DNA from: Streptomyces piniterrae | GTDB taxonomy: Bacteria > Actinomycetota > Actinomycetes > Streptomycetales > Streptomycetaceae | NCBI RefSeq assembly: GCF_005048155.1 | Contig: NZ_SUMB01000003.1 | Span: 744,001 to 808,000, forward strand | Reading direction: 5' to 3' | DNA: 64,000 nt | Shown: one piece after another, positions 17,596 through 25,655 of the stretch | Numbering within the stretch: the first letter of the stretch is position 1 | Layout of the letters: every line of letters begins with the position of its first letter | The notes under the pieces: generated by a model | Told to the model about the DNA's origin: nothing | Database searches by the model: none | What the model saw: the letters and a program-made list of their open reading frames with translations, nothing else | Translations under genes and position numbers: made by a program

Positions 17596-17804
17596 CCGGG
17601 CCCAGGGCCAAGGCCGGGCATCTCTATGAGTCCCGTACGAGTTCACGCCGGAGTGAAGCCCCCCGGCAACGATCCAAGTGGCGAAGACTTCCGGGTTCTG
17701 CCATGGGTGGTGTTCCAGCAAATGCGGCCCGATGATCTGCACTCCGGCCGCCCGGGGCGCACAACAGGACGGCGCTACGGCGCAACGTCCGACGTCCCCC
17801 CGGC

Positions 17805-18020
17805 TCAACCGGTCGCTTCCACGAACAGGCGGCGGTAGAAGGGGCCGAGGCCGTGGGGGATGGTCAGGGACTGGGCCGTCTCCTCGGCGGGCAGGCCCCA
17901 TCGCCGGCCGTCTTCGCTGACCACGACGATGGCGCGCTCCAGGGATCGATCGCCCGCTGAGAGCCACGCCGCCCCCCTGGCAGGCCTCACACCATAGGGG
18001 GCGTGGGCTCTGATCGCCAT
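17805..18020 (-). CDS. Small hypothetical protein, possibly a gene fragment
   Basis: Open frame of 71 residues ending in a coding-like segment (EDGRRWGLPAEETAQSL, then GLGPFYRRLFVEATG). I do not recognise a family. There is no clear ribosome-binding site before the ATG at 18020, and the sequence before residue 30 is less protein-like. It may be the 3' remnant of a larger gene. The 17596-17804 stretch next to it holds no supportable gene. Confidence 0.35.
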   Translation of the reverse strand: MAIRAHAPYGVRPARGAAWLSAGDRSLERAIVVVSEDGRRWGLPAEETAQSLTIPHGLGPFYRRLFVEATG

Positions 18021-18220
18021 GCCTGTGCGGCGGGTTGGGGGGTGGCCGGCTTGTGGGGCGTCGCCGTGGAGCGCGTCCGATGGGTTGGGGGAGAGAGGGT
18101 GAGTCGGGGCAAAAGTGCCGGCGTCCCGGGAGTTCGGCCTCGGGCGCCGGCTATGGGCGCGGCTTTAGCGAGGCGGGCGCATTGCCCGCCTCGCCTGGCC
18201 TGAGTGCGTGCGGATACGCG

Positions 18221-18439
18221 TCAGTTGCACAAGATGCTGATGAGGATGAGGTGGCAGTCGCCACCACCACCGGCCGGCTTGGCGGGGGAGGCCTTTGTGG
18301 CGAGGTGGGAGGCGGGTGCTGCCGGCGCGGCGGAGGCGGTCGTCGACGCCCCTGCCGCAAGGGCCATGGTCAGGACAGCGCTGACTGCGAACGCGCGCGA
18401 GACAGCCTTCTTGGTGCGATCGATGTGTTTAGTGATCAT
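18221..18439 (-). CDS. Small secreted peptide with a C-terminal hydrophobic Cys-Cys loop
   Basis: Precursor of 72 residues. A basic n-region (MITKHIDRTKKAVSR) and a hydrophobic core (AFAVSAVLTMALAAGAS) with Ala-x-Ala sites form a signal peptide. A short Ala/Pro/Lys linker and four glycines follow, then the tail DCHLILISILCN with Cys62 and Cys71. Outside the cell the two Cys could form a disulfide around an eight-residue hydrophobic loop. I know no named family with this tail; it is not a chaplin or rodlin by sequence. The ATG at 18439 follows GGTGA. No modification or export gene lies nearby. Confidence 0.65.
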   Translation of the reverse strand: MITKHIDRTKKAVSRAFAVSAVLTMALAAGASTTASAAPAAPASHLATKASPAKPAGGGGDCHLILISILCN

Positions 18440-18997
18440 GTGGTCACCATGCACGCCCTTGTGGGACTTCGCGCGCTGAGGGTGTCCGACCGGGTGAGTG
18501 CCGTCCGGGTGAATCGTGGGATGGGGCGATCGGGTGGTCGGTTGATGGGGTGGTCGGGGGCCCTGACGGTCAGTCCGCTGCCGGCGCCCTGCCGGTCCGG
18601 CAGCGGGACTGACGACCGGTAGTGGAACCGACGCTCCGACGGGATGGGGCGGGGCGGTGGGTGCCCTGCCCTGAGGGGCATGGAGGCCGGCGCCAGCCCG
18701 GAAATCGCGAACGGGCCAGCTCGCGGGAAATGGTGGGAAGTTGGGCCTCGGCAGGGCACTGGGCGACGCGCACGCTGCGGGGCGAGGGCGTCCGTAGCCC
18801 GCGCAACGTCCCCGGGCCGAAGGGGACTTGCCTCGGCCGTGCGCTCGCTCCCCCACGGCGACCCCGAACCCGGATGGGAGTTCGGGGCCACCGCTGAGCG
18901 CCGTTCCGCGTCGGCTCCGGCTTCAAGCTCGGCGTCGGCCTAGCCTCGGCTTCCGCTCAGTGGGACAGGTGTTGCGTACCGGTTTTCCTCCGGTGCC
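18440..18997. other. 558-base gap without a supportable gene
   Basis: Between the small peptide gene and the PucR-type gene (both minus strand) I see no convincing coding frame; the open frames here are Arg/Pro/Gly-rich shadows. The only clear structure is the long hairpin at 18569-18613. Confidence 0.6.
18569..18613. terminator. Long hairpin upstream of the small secreted peptide gene
   Basis: GTCAGTCCGCTGCCGG and CCGGCAGCGGGACTGAC pair over 16 bases with one bulged C around a 12-base loop. It lies 130 bases upstream of the peptide gene start and about 385 bases after the PucR-type gene stop. It could end that transcript or act in the peptide mRNA leader. No T-run is obvious. Confidence 0.6.
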
Positions 18998-20053
18998 TCA
19001 TAGGCCGTTCACCCGGGCCTCCCGTGCCATGCCCAGTGGTCGGATGGTGGAAGCGACGGCCCGTGCGCGGCGGCCGGCTCGGGCGCGGTAGCTGCGGACA
19101 TGCGCCATGAGGCGGCGGCTGCGGAGGGCCATTTCGAGCTCGAAGCGGGTGCGGGGGTCGCGCAGTGCCGGGCCGAAGAGCTTCTCGATCTGGCGGAGGC
19201 GGTAGCGGACCGTCTGCGGGTGGACATGGAGGAGTTTGGCGGCTTCGGGGGCGCCGCCACCCTCCAACCAGGCCAGCAGCGTGACTTCGAGTCGTTCGCT
19301 CTGGCGGGGTGTCAGTTCCTCCAGGGGACCGAGCCACCGGGACGTCAGTGCGTCCGCGAGCGACTCGTCCTGAAGCAGTAAAAGGGCGGAGAGGTGGTCG
19401 TCCACGAACGCGGGGCGCGATTCGGGGCCGACCCTGCTCGGGCCGAGCGAGAGCAGATAGCGGGCCCAGCGCAGCGAGGACGCGGCCTCGGTGGCGGGGA
19501 CCACGTGGCCGACGGCCGCCATTCGGCCCTTGAGTGCCGCCTCCAAGCGGGCTTTGGTCTGGGTGGCGGGGTCGGGGACGAACAGGCAGGTGTCACCCTC
19601 GACGTTGCCGATCAGGGCGTGGCCGAGTGCGGCGGCCAGTTGGGGTGCCTCGGCGGGGGAGGCGAGGACGACGGCCTGGAGCGTGTCGGGGACGGGCCAG
19701 CCGGCCGCGCGGGCCAGCTCGGTCAAACCGCCTTCGGGGACGTCACGTTGTCCGGAGAGCCCGTCGAAGAGGTCCTGGCGGGCGCGGGCAACGGGCATCG
19801 GAGTGACCACGGATGGCACCGTGGGCCGTTTCGTCTCTGATGTCTTTTGGTACCCGAGAACTGTCAGCAGGGCCTGTTCCAGGGCCCATTGGGCCTCTTC
19901 CACGGGGGTATCTCCGAGAAGTGCCGCCATTTGCGGAAATCCGCGTTGCAACTCCGCGACCACCTTCTGTGCAAGGCCCGGGATTTCCTTTCTCAGTTCC
20001 CGGGGCCACTCGCCTCGGGGACGCGACCAGATGCGGTTCAGGAGATCACACAT
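18998..20053 (-). CDS. PucR/CdaR-type transcriptional regulator
   Basis: Regulator of 351 residues with the C-terminal PucR helix-turn-helix (VTLLAWLEGGGAPEAAKLLH, then VHPQTVRYRLRQIEKLFG; about residues 265-310). The middle resembles the GGDEF-like domain of this group (VVPATEAASSLRWARYLLSL), and the N terminus is helical. The basic C-terminal tail (RSYRARAGRRARAVAS) is unusual in length. It is divergent from a three-gene electron-transfer operon across a 319-base gap with a large inverted repeat, so it is a good candidate for that operon's regulator. The effector is unknown. Confidence 0.87.
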   Translation of the reverse strand: MCDLLNRIWSRPRGEWPRELRKEIPGLAQKVVAELQRGFPQMAALLGDTPVEEAQWALEQALLTVLGYQKTSETKRPTVPSVVTPMPVARARQDLFDGLSGQRDVPEGGLTELARAAGWPVPDTLQAVVLASPAEAPQLAAALGHALIGNVEGDTCLFVPDPATQTKARLEAALKGRMAAVGHVVPATEAASSLRWARYLLSLGPSRVGPESRPAFVDDHLSALLLLQDESLADALTSRWLGPLEELTPRQSERLEVTLLAWLEGGGAPEAAKLLHVHPQTVRYRLRQIEKLFGPALRDPRTRFELEMALRSRRLMAHVRSYRARAGRRARAVASTIRPLGMAREARVNGL

Positions 20054-20213
20054 GGCTACCTCGATCCTGGCGGGGATGCGGCGGGGGCAGGCTTCTTACT
20101 GCCCCTGCGCCTGACTCGGCATCATCCGGAGTCACCGTGTGCGACCGCGATGCCAGTGCAGGAATTTGTCACAGCGCGCTAAACCTTAGGAAATCCAGAG
20201 GGGGTTCGTAGAT

Positions 20214-20296
20214 GCTTTTGCTCAATCGGATTACGGCCCTGAGTATCCACTCGGTCACAGAATGTTGAGTGTTACCGGGGGTATCCGAGCAAAAGC
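20214..20296. promoter_or_regulatory. Large nested inverted repeat upstream of the electron-transfer operon
   Basis: GCTTTTGCTC (20214-20223) with CGGAT after a three-base bulge pairs with ATCCGAGCAAAAGC (20283-20296). Inside the 51-base loop, CACTC (20248-20252) and GAGTG (20267-20271) form a second pair. The element lies 77 bases before the first operon gene and may be an operator pair for the divergent PucR-type regulator or a leader RNA structure. The rest of the 20054-20372 gap shows no other feature. Confidence 0.55.
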
Positions 20297-20372
20297 CCCG
20301 GTGCAAATACCACCCCCGGGTGATTTCACCGAAATTCGGTTCCCGCATCCCGTGCCCCCACCGGGAGGTTCG

Positions 20373-21191
20373 ATGTCTGCTCCTCGTTTGCAAAGCCGCG
20401 CCGCGCACCGCGCCCGGCCCTCGCCGCGCTCGCCCCGCCCCCGGCGCCCGCCTCATGAACCCGGCCGGCCACCGCGAAGGCCGGGCAAGGCGGCGGGCGG
20501 CCCCGCACGAACCGCCTTGCTGCGTCCGGCACTTCCGGCGGCACTGCTGATCTTTCTCGCCGTCACCCTGCACTCCGGCGCGATGAACACCACCGTGGCG
20601 TTCCTGGACTTCGGCGCCGGGGTGCTGGCGCTGGTCTCCCTGTCCGTCACGGTGCTGTGGGGCCTGGCGGCCACCGACCGGATGGTGCTGCAGACCGGCC
20701 ACCGGCTCCTCGCCCAGGCCGTGCACCGCGGAACCGGCGTCGCCGGGCTCGGCTTTCTGGGCCTGCACATCGGGGTGAAGATCGCCGAGGGGCACACCGA
20801 CGCGCTGTCCGCCGCGGTGCCGTTCACCGACGGCGCCCGCCCGGCGCTCATCGGCCTCGGCACGCTCGCCGGGTATGTCTTCCTGGCCGTCGCGGTGACC
20901 GGCGCGGTGCGCGGCGCGTTCACCGGCATCAGCGGCTCCCGCTGGTGGCGGGCGCTGCACATGAGCGCGTACGTCGCCTGGGCGCTGGCTCTGGTGCACG
21001 GCCTCAAATCTGGCCGGGAGGCGGCGGGCTGGGCGACCGCGGGCTACGCGATCTGTCTGGTCGCGGTGGCCGTACGGCTGGTGCTGCGGCTGCGCGGGCA
21101 GGGGTGGTCGCTGCGGGCACCCAGGCCCGGTGAACCGGCCGAGCCGCGCTGGCCGCTGAACGAGCGCCAGGTCCCGGGTGGGCGCCGATGA
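20373..21191 (+). CDS. Ferric-reductase-like haem membrane protein
   Basis: Integral membrane protein of 272 residues with about six helices after a basic, Pro/Arg-rich cytoplasmic N terminus (residues 1-48). Histidines sit in or near helices at His118, His132 (GLHIG), His196 (ALHMS) and His209 (LVHGL). The last two are 13 residues apart in one helix, the spacing used for two haems in ferric-reductase and cytochrome b folds. It probably moves electrons across the membrane. The start is the ATG at 20373 behind GGGAGG. Its stop overlaps the start of the NuoF-like gene by four bases. Confidence 0.8.
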   Translation: MSAPRLQSRAAHRARPSPRSPRPRRPPHEPGRPPRRPGKAAGGPARTALLRPALPAALLIFLAVTLHSGAMNTTVAFLDFGAGVLALVSLSVTVLWGLAATDRMVLQTGHRLLAQAVHRGTGVAGLGFLGLHIGVKIAEGHTDALSAAVPFTDGARPALIGLGTLAGYVFLAVAVTGAVRGAFTGISGSRWWRALHMSAYVAWALALVHGLKSGREAAGWATAGYAICLVAVAVRLVLRLRGQGWSLRAPRPGEPAEPRWPLNERQVPGGRR

Positions 21192-22723
21192 CCGCCCCGG
21201 CCCCCACCCGACCACTGCCGGCCGTGCCCGAGCCCGAGCCGGTACCGACGCTGGCGTCCCTGGGCCCGCCACGGCTGCTGGCCGGCCTCGACGCCATGCC
21301 GCGCCTCGACCGGGTCGCGCATCTGGCCCAGCACGACTCCCCGCCCCGGCTGACCACGCAGGAGCTGATCGCGCTCGCCGAGGACACCGATCTGCGCGGC
21401 CGCGGCGGCGCGGGCTTCCCCTTCGCCCGCAAGCTGTCCGCGGTCCTGGACGGCATGAAGCGCTCGGACGGCAAGGCGGCGGTGGTCGTCAACGGCAGCG
21501 AGGGCGAGCCCAGTTGCCTCAAGGACACCGCGCTGCTGCTGCACGTACCGCATCTGGTGCTGGACGGCGCGCTGCTGGCCGCCGAGGCGCTCGGCGCGCA
21601 GGAGGTCGCGATCGGTGTGACCCGCGAGGACGTGGCGGACTCGGTGCGCCGGGCGATCGGCGAACGCGGCCCGATCCGCCGCACCTTGCGGGTCTCGCTG
21701 CTGACGGAGCGCTTCGTCACCGGTGAGGGCACCGCGCTGACCAGCGGCCTGATGGGCGGCTCCGGTCTCCCCTCCGGCCGCAAGGTCCGCTCCAGCGAAC
21801 GCGGTCTCAACGGTGTGCCGACCCTGCTGTCCAACACCGAGACCTACGCCCAACTGGCCGTCGCCGCACGGCTGGGCGCCCTCGGGTACCGCACCGCCGG
21901 TCTGCCCACCGAGCCCGGCACGCTGCTGCTGACCGTCGCCGGCAACAGGGTCGTGGAGGCCCCGTACGGCATCCCGCTGGCCCAGGTCCTCGCCCTGTGC
22001 GGGACCGACGCCGGGCAGGGCGTGCTGATCGGCGGCTACCACGGCACGTTCATCTCCCCGTACGACGCGCAGACCGCGACGCTGTCCCGTGACGCGCTCA
22101 AGGGGTACGGCGCGGTCCTGGGCGCCGGGGCGGTGCTGCCGCTGCCGTACGACACCTGCGTCGCGGGCGAGACGGTACGGGTCACACGCTGGATGGCCGC
22201 CGAGTCGGCCGGCCAGTGCGGCCCCTGCGTGCTCGGCCTGCCGGCCCTCGCCGATGTCCTCGCCGACGCCGTACGGGGCGGCGGTGACACCGCCCTGGAC
22301 GCGGTCCGCGCCCGTATGGACGCGGTGCGCGGACGCGGCGCCTGCAGCCACCCGGACGGCACCGCGCGCTTCGTCGCCTCGGCCCTCGCCGCCTTCCCCG
22401 AGGAGTTCGAGCGTCATGCGCGCGGGTTCGGGTGCGGCCGCCCGGTGACCGGGGCCCTGCCGGTCACCGGGCACCTGCCGGGCCCACCGCCGCCGGCCGC
22501 CGCTCCCCCGGCGGCACGGAAGCAGGAGCGGCTGCTGGTCGACTGGACGCTGTGCCGCGGCCACGGCCTGTGCGCGGACGTGGTGCCCGGCGTCATCAAG
22601 CTCGGCCCGGACGGCTATCCGGAGTCGGCCAACATGGCGCTGCCGGCCCGGATGCGCCGCCGCGCGCAGCTCGCGGTACGCCGCTGCCCGGCGCTGGCGC
22701 TGCGCATCCAGGCCGCCAACTAG
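21188..22723 (+). CDS. NuoF-like NADH-oxidising flavoprotein fused to a ferredoxin
   Basis: Cytoplasmic electron-input protein of 511 residues. Residues 70-82 (RGRGGAGFPFARK) and 102-113 (NGSEGEPSCLKD) are the NADH/FMN motifs of NuoF. The Fe-S motif is ESAGQCGPC (339-347) with Cys386: the first Cys of the usual ESCGxCxPC is Ala341, so one cluster ligand seems missing. A C-terminal ferredoxin module (about 445-511) has Cys456-x2-His459-x2-Cys462 and Cys500, the pattern of [3Fe-4S]-type ferredoxins. It is translationally coupled to the haem membrane protein and likely hands it electrons from NADH. Confidence 0.85.
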   Translation: MTAPAPTRPLPAVPEPEPVPTLASLGPPRLLAGLDAMPRLDRVAHLAQHDSPPRLTTQELIALAEDTDLRGRGGAGFPFARKLSAVLDGMKRSDGKAAVVVNGSEGEPSCLKDTALLLHVPHLVLDGALLAAEALGAQEVAIGVTREDVADSVRRAIGERGPIRRTLRVSLLTERFVTGEGTALTSGLMGGSGLPSGRKVRSSERGLNGVPTLLSNTETYAQLAVAARLGALGYRTAGLPTEPGTLLLTVAGNRVVEAPYGIPLAQVLALCGTDAGQGVLIGGYHGTFISPYDAQTATLSRDALKGYGAVLGAGAVLPLPYDTCVAGETVRVTRWMAAESAGQCGPCVLGLPALADVLADAVRGGGDTALDAVRARMDAVRGRGACSHPDGTARFVASALAAFPEEFERHARGFGCGRPVTGALPVTGHLPGPPPPAAAPPAARKQERLLVDWTLCRGHGLCADVVPGVIKLGPDGYPESANMALPARMRRRAQLAVRRCPALALRIQAAN

Positions 22724-22807
22724 CGCCTCCGGCACGGCGTTTCGCGTCGCCGTGACAAATTTCCCGGCGGCTGAACGCGGCACCCCCCGCGCCGCGTACT
22801 CCCACCC

Positions 22808-22849
22808 ACAACGGCACGAAGACAACGGCACGAAGACAACGGCACGAAG
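22808..22849 (+). repeat. Three tandem copies of a 14-base unit before the lipoprotein gene
   Basis: ACAACGGCACGAAG occurs three times with no spacer (22808-22821, 22822-22835, 22836-22849), about 65 bases upstream of the lipoprotein start. It lies in the gap after the NuoF-like gene. It may be an RNA leader element or a slippage-prone tract. Confidence 0.85.
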
Positions 22850-22915
22850 CGGGAGCGCTCGGCCAAGAGCGCCCCGTCGACAACCACCGACAACGCCACC
22901 GACAGAGGAGCAATC

Positions 22916-23884
22916 ATGATCACTCGACGTCGTGCGGGACTCGCGGCCGCGGCCGTCGCCACCCTGGCGCTGACCGCCGCCTGCGGCAGCAGCGGCAACC
23001 AGGCCGGCACACCGACCACCGACACCGTCCAGCCCGCGGGCCAGGGCAGCGCCGACTACGGCTACGGGGCCTCGGGCTCCGACCAGGGCGGTGACGGGGC
23101 GTACGGCGGCCAGGCGGGCGGTGAGGACGGCAAGGCGGCGAAGGCCGGGCCCGGTGCGGGCAAGCTCGCGCTGTCGTCGTCGCCCGAGCTCGGCCCGGTC
23201 GTCACCGACGCCAAGGGGATGACCCTCTACCGCTTCGACAAGGACACCCCGGACCCGGCCAAGTCCAACTGCTCGGGCGCCTGCGCCACCACCTGGCCGC
23301 CGGTCCCCGCCGACGGCGCGACCGCCCCCGCGGGCATCTCAAAGAGCGATCTCGGCTCGGTCACCCGCGCCGACGGCGTCAAGCAGCTCACCATCGCCGG
23401 CTGGCCCGCCTACCGCTACGTCAAGGACACCAAGCCCGGCGACACCAACGGCCAGGGCGTCGGCGGCACCTGGAACGCGCTGGCCGCCGACGGCAAGAAG
23501 GCCGGTGCGCAGAAGCTCGGCGACGTGTCGGTGTTCAAGCACCCCGAGCTCGGCGAGATCCTCGTCGACGGCAAGCAGCGGACGCTGTACCGCTTCAACA
23601 AGGACAGCGCCTGGCCGATGAAGTTCGGCTGCAACGACGCCTGCCTGGACACCTGGAAGCCCGCCAAGCCCGCCGACCGCTCCAAGCTCACCGGCATCCC
23701 CGAGAAGCTGATCACCACCGTCACCCGCCCGGACGGCATCCGGCAGCTGGCCGTCGACTGCTGGCCGGTCTACTGGTTCACCGGCGACAAGCAGCCCGGT
23801 GACATCAACGGCCAGGGCAAGATGGGCCTGTGGTTCGCGGTCTCCAAGGACGGCAAGAAGATCACGTCGACGCCGGAGGGCTGA
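22916..23884 (+). CDS. Repeat lipoprotein of the SCO0930 type (two secreted-repeat units)
   Basis: Extracytoplasmic lipoprotein of 322 residues with lipobox LTAAC (Cys23), a Gly/Asp/Gln-rich spacer with Tyr (about 25-80) and two copies of the Lipoprotein_15/COG4315 unit. The first reads DAKGMTLYRFDKDTPDP with a CSGAC pair. The second reads DGKQRTLYRFNKDSAWP with a CNDAC pair. Each copy also has a W-P/W-K and a final Trp-rich strand. The NCBI name SCO0930 family lipoprotein is from memory. Placed after a haem membrane protein and an NADH-oxidising protein, it could be the outer partner of an electron chain. ATG at 22916 follows GAGGAG. Confidence 0.82.
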   Translation: MITRRRAGLAAAAVATLALTAACGSSGNQAGTPTTDTVQPAGQGSADYGYGASGSDQGGDGAYGGQAGGEDGKAAKAGPGAGKLALSSSPELGPVVTDAKGMTLYRFDKDTPDPAKSNCSGACATTWPPVPADGATAPAGISKSDLGSVTRADGVKQLTIAGWPAYRYVKDTKPGDTNGQGVGGTWNALAADGKKAGAQKLGDVSVFKHPELGEILVDGKQRTLYRFNKDSAWPMKFGCNDACLDTWKPAKPADRSKLTGIPEKLITTVTRPDGIRQLAVDCWPVYWFTGDKQPGDINGQGKMGLWFAVSKDGKKITSTPEG

Positions 23885-25400
23885 CCGCCGCGCCCCGCGA
23901 CGCCGTGTCCTCCTCCGTGCCCTCCCCGGTGAACCCGTCGTCCAGCGCCAGCACTTCGGCGTCCGGCCGGTCGTCCGCGGCACGCGGCCCCAGCCAGGTG
24001 ACCGCGAGCGCCACCGCCACGTTGGCCACCAGCCCGACGACCCCCGCGTTCATCCCCCAGGCCGGGTCATGACCGCTGAACACCAGCACACAGACGAGCG
24101 CGAAGCCCACCACCAGGCCGCTCACCGCGGCGTGCAGCGTCAGCCGCCGCCACACCAGCCCCAGCAGCAGCATCGGCACCAGCTGTGCCATGCCCTCGTA
24201 CGAGATCAGCGACAGCCGGACGAGGGTGTTGGGGGCGGTGTAGGTCAGCAGCAGCGCGAGCGCCCCTGCCACCACCACGACCACCTGCGACCACAGCTTC
24301 TGGCGGCCGGCCAGCCGGGGTATCGCGCCCAGCACGCTCCTCCCCCACATCGTGCCGATGACCAGCATGAACACGGCCATCGGCACGATGGAGGAGAGGG
24401 CGGCCGCCACCCCGATCAGACCCACCGCCCAGGCCGGCAGGGAATCCACCACCAGCTTGAACAGCGCGAGATTGGAGTCCGCACCGGTCAACCCCGGCAC
24501 CACGAACACCGCCGCCAGGCCCAGCAGCATCGGGACGAACAACAGCACGTTGTAGAACGGGAGGTACATGGCGTTACGGCGCAGCGCGTCGGCATTGCGG
24601 GCACCGAGACAGCCCGCCACGGTCGTCGGAAAGATCACCACGGTCAGGGAGTTGACGAGGGTGGTGGTGACGAACCAGCCCTGGCCCAGGCCCCCCGAGG
24701 CGTGTCCCGGGAACGTCAGCCACTGCGGCCGCTCGGCGACGACCCGGTCCAGGAAGGGGCCGTAGCCGCCGAAGTAGTGCAGCGGTACGTAGAGCGCGAG
24801 GAAGGCGAGGGTGCCGATGACGAGGATGTCCTTGAGCACCGACACCCAGGCGCTGCCGCGCAGTCCGCTGACCACGACGAACCCGGTGGTGACCGCGAAC
24901 GCCAGGAAATAGGCCAGGTTGAGGCCGATGGCACCGTAGGAGATGGTCGAGACGACCACGCCCATGCCGGTGATCTGGAGCTGGATGTACGGCAGCAGGC
25001 AGACGGTGGCGAGGAGGGCGACGGCGGCGCCGAGCCAGGGCCGGCCGTAGCGGTGCGCGACCATGTCGGTGATGCCGACCAGTCCGTGCCGGCGTGCGTA
25101 GGCCCACAGCATCGGGCCGACGACATAGCCGAGGGCGTAGCCGCAGGACATGTAGGCCAGGACGTAGAGCACCGGGGCGCCGAAGTTGTAGCCCCAGCCG
25201 GCCGCGCCGAGATAGCTGAAGCTGGTGTAGCTCTCGCCGGCCATCAGCACCCAGATGAACGCGGTACCCAGGCTCCGGCCGCCCACCGACCACTCCGTGA
25301 GCCCCCCGCCGGCCCCGCGGCCGCGCACCGCGAGCAGACCGAGGGCCACGGTCAGCACCATGAAGCCCCCGAAGATCGAGGTCGCCACCACGGCGTTCAC
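23862..25400 (-). CDS. Sodium:solute symporter (MctP-like monocarboxylate permease)
   Basis: SSS-family membrane transporter of 512 residues with about 13 hydrophobic segments. Typical SSS features include GGRSLGTAFIWVLMAGESYT near the N terminus and AYMSCGYALGYVVGPMLWAYARRHG. It is preceded by a DUF3311 gene with a GTGA start/stop overlap, the arrangement I associate with MctP-type uptake of short monocarboxylates such as lactate, pyruvate and acetate. The start is the GTG at 25400. Its last seven codons overlap the 3' end of the convergent lipoprotein gene by 23 bases. The substrate is inferred. Confidence 0.87.
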   Translation of the reverse strand: MNAVVATSIFGGFMVLTVALGLLAVRGRGAGGGLTEWSVGGRSLGTAFIWVLMAGESYTSFSYLGAAGWGYNFGAPVLYVLAYMSCGYALGYVVGPMLWAYARRHGLVGITDMVAHRYGRPWLGAAVALLATVCLLPYIQLQITGMGVVVSTISYGAIGLNLAYFLAFAVTTGFVVVSGLRGSAWVSVLKDILVIGTLAFLALYVPLHYFGGYGPFLDRVVAERPQWLTFPGHASGGLGQGWFVTTTLVNSLTVVIFPTTVAGCLGARNADALRRNAMYLPFYNVLLFVPMLLGLAAVFVVPGLTGADSNLALFKLVVDSLPAWAVGLIGVAAALSSIVPMAVFMLVIGTMWGRSVLGAIPRLAGRQKLWSQVVVVVAGALALLLTYTAPNTLVRLSLISYEGMAQLVPMLLLGLVWRRLTLHAAVSGLVVGFALVCVLVFSGHDPAWGMNAGVVGLVANVAVALAVTWLGPRAADDRPDAEVLALDDGFTGEGTEEDTASRGAAVSPPAST

Positions 25401-25597
25401 GCCCGCCCCCGCTTCCTGTCGCCGCGCCGGGCCAGCCACACCGCGACCGGCGTCAGCAGGGTCGCCAGCAGCATCCAGAAGAAGAGGAACGGCAGCCCGA
25501 GAACGGTCGGCGTCACACGGTTCACCAGAGGCAGCACGCCCAGATAGAGGACGTACGGGACCGAGAGCCACAGCAGCGTGGCGCGACGTTTCTGCAC
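25397..25597 (-). CDS. DUF3311 small membrane protein, symporter partner
   Basis: Two-helix membrane protein of 66 residues (LLWLSVPYVLYLGVLPLVN, then LPFLFFWMLLATLLTPVAVWLA) with a basic tail. This fits DUF3311, which nearly always precedes an SSS-family symporter. The four-base overlap with the symporter gene implies coupled translation and probably a small accessory subunit. A DUF445 gene follows downstream of the promoter side on the same strand. Confidence 0.85.
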   Translation of the reverse strand: MQKRRATLLWLSVPYVLYLGVLPLVNRVTPTVLGLPFLFFWMLLATLLTPVAVWLARRGDRKRGRA

Positions 25598-25655
25598 GTC
25601 GTGAGAGCGTAGTCGCTGTGTTTGGCGGGCGCGTTCCCGGCCGCCCGGCCGGCGG

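Noticed and set aside
17648..17747. CCGGAGTG and CACTCCGG as an insertion-element or hairpin boundary.
   Set aside because: Eight-base arms 84 bases apart in GC-rich DNA are expected by chance, and no transposase or target duplication is present.
18221..18439. The small secreted peptide considered as a lanthipeptide precursor.
   Set aside because: The tail has only one Ser and no Ser/Thr-to-Cys pattern for ring formation, and no lanthipeptide synthetase or exporter gene is nearby.
22808..22849. Tandem 14-base repeat considered as a CRISPR array.
   Set aside because: The units are directly adjacent with no spacers, and there are no cas genes.
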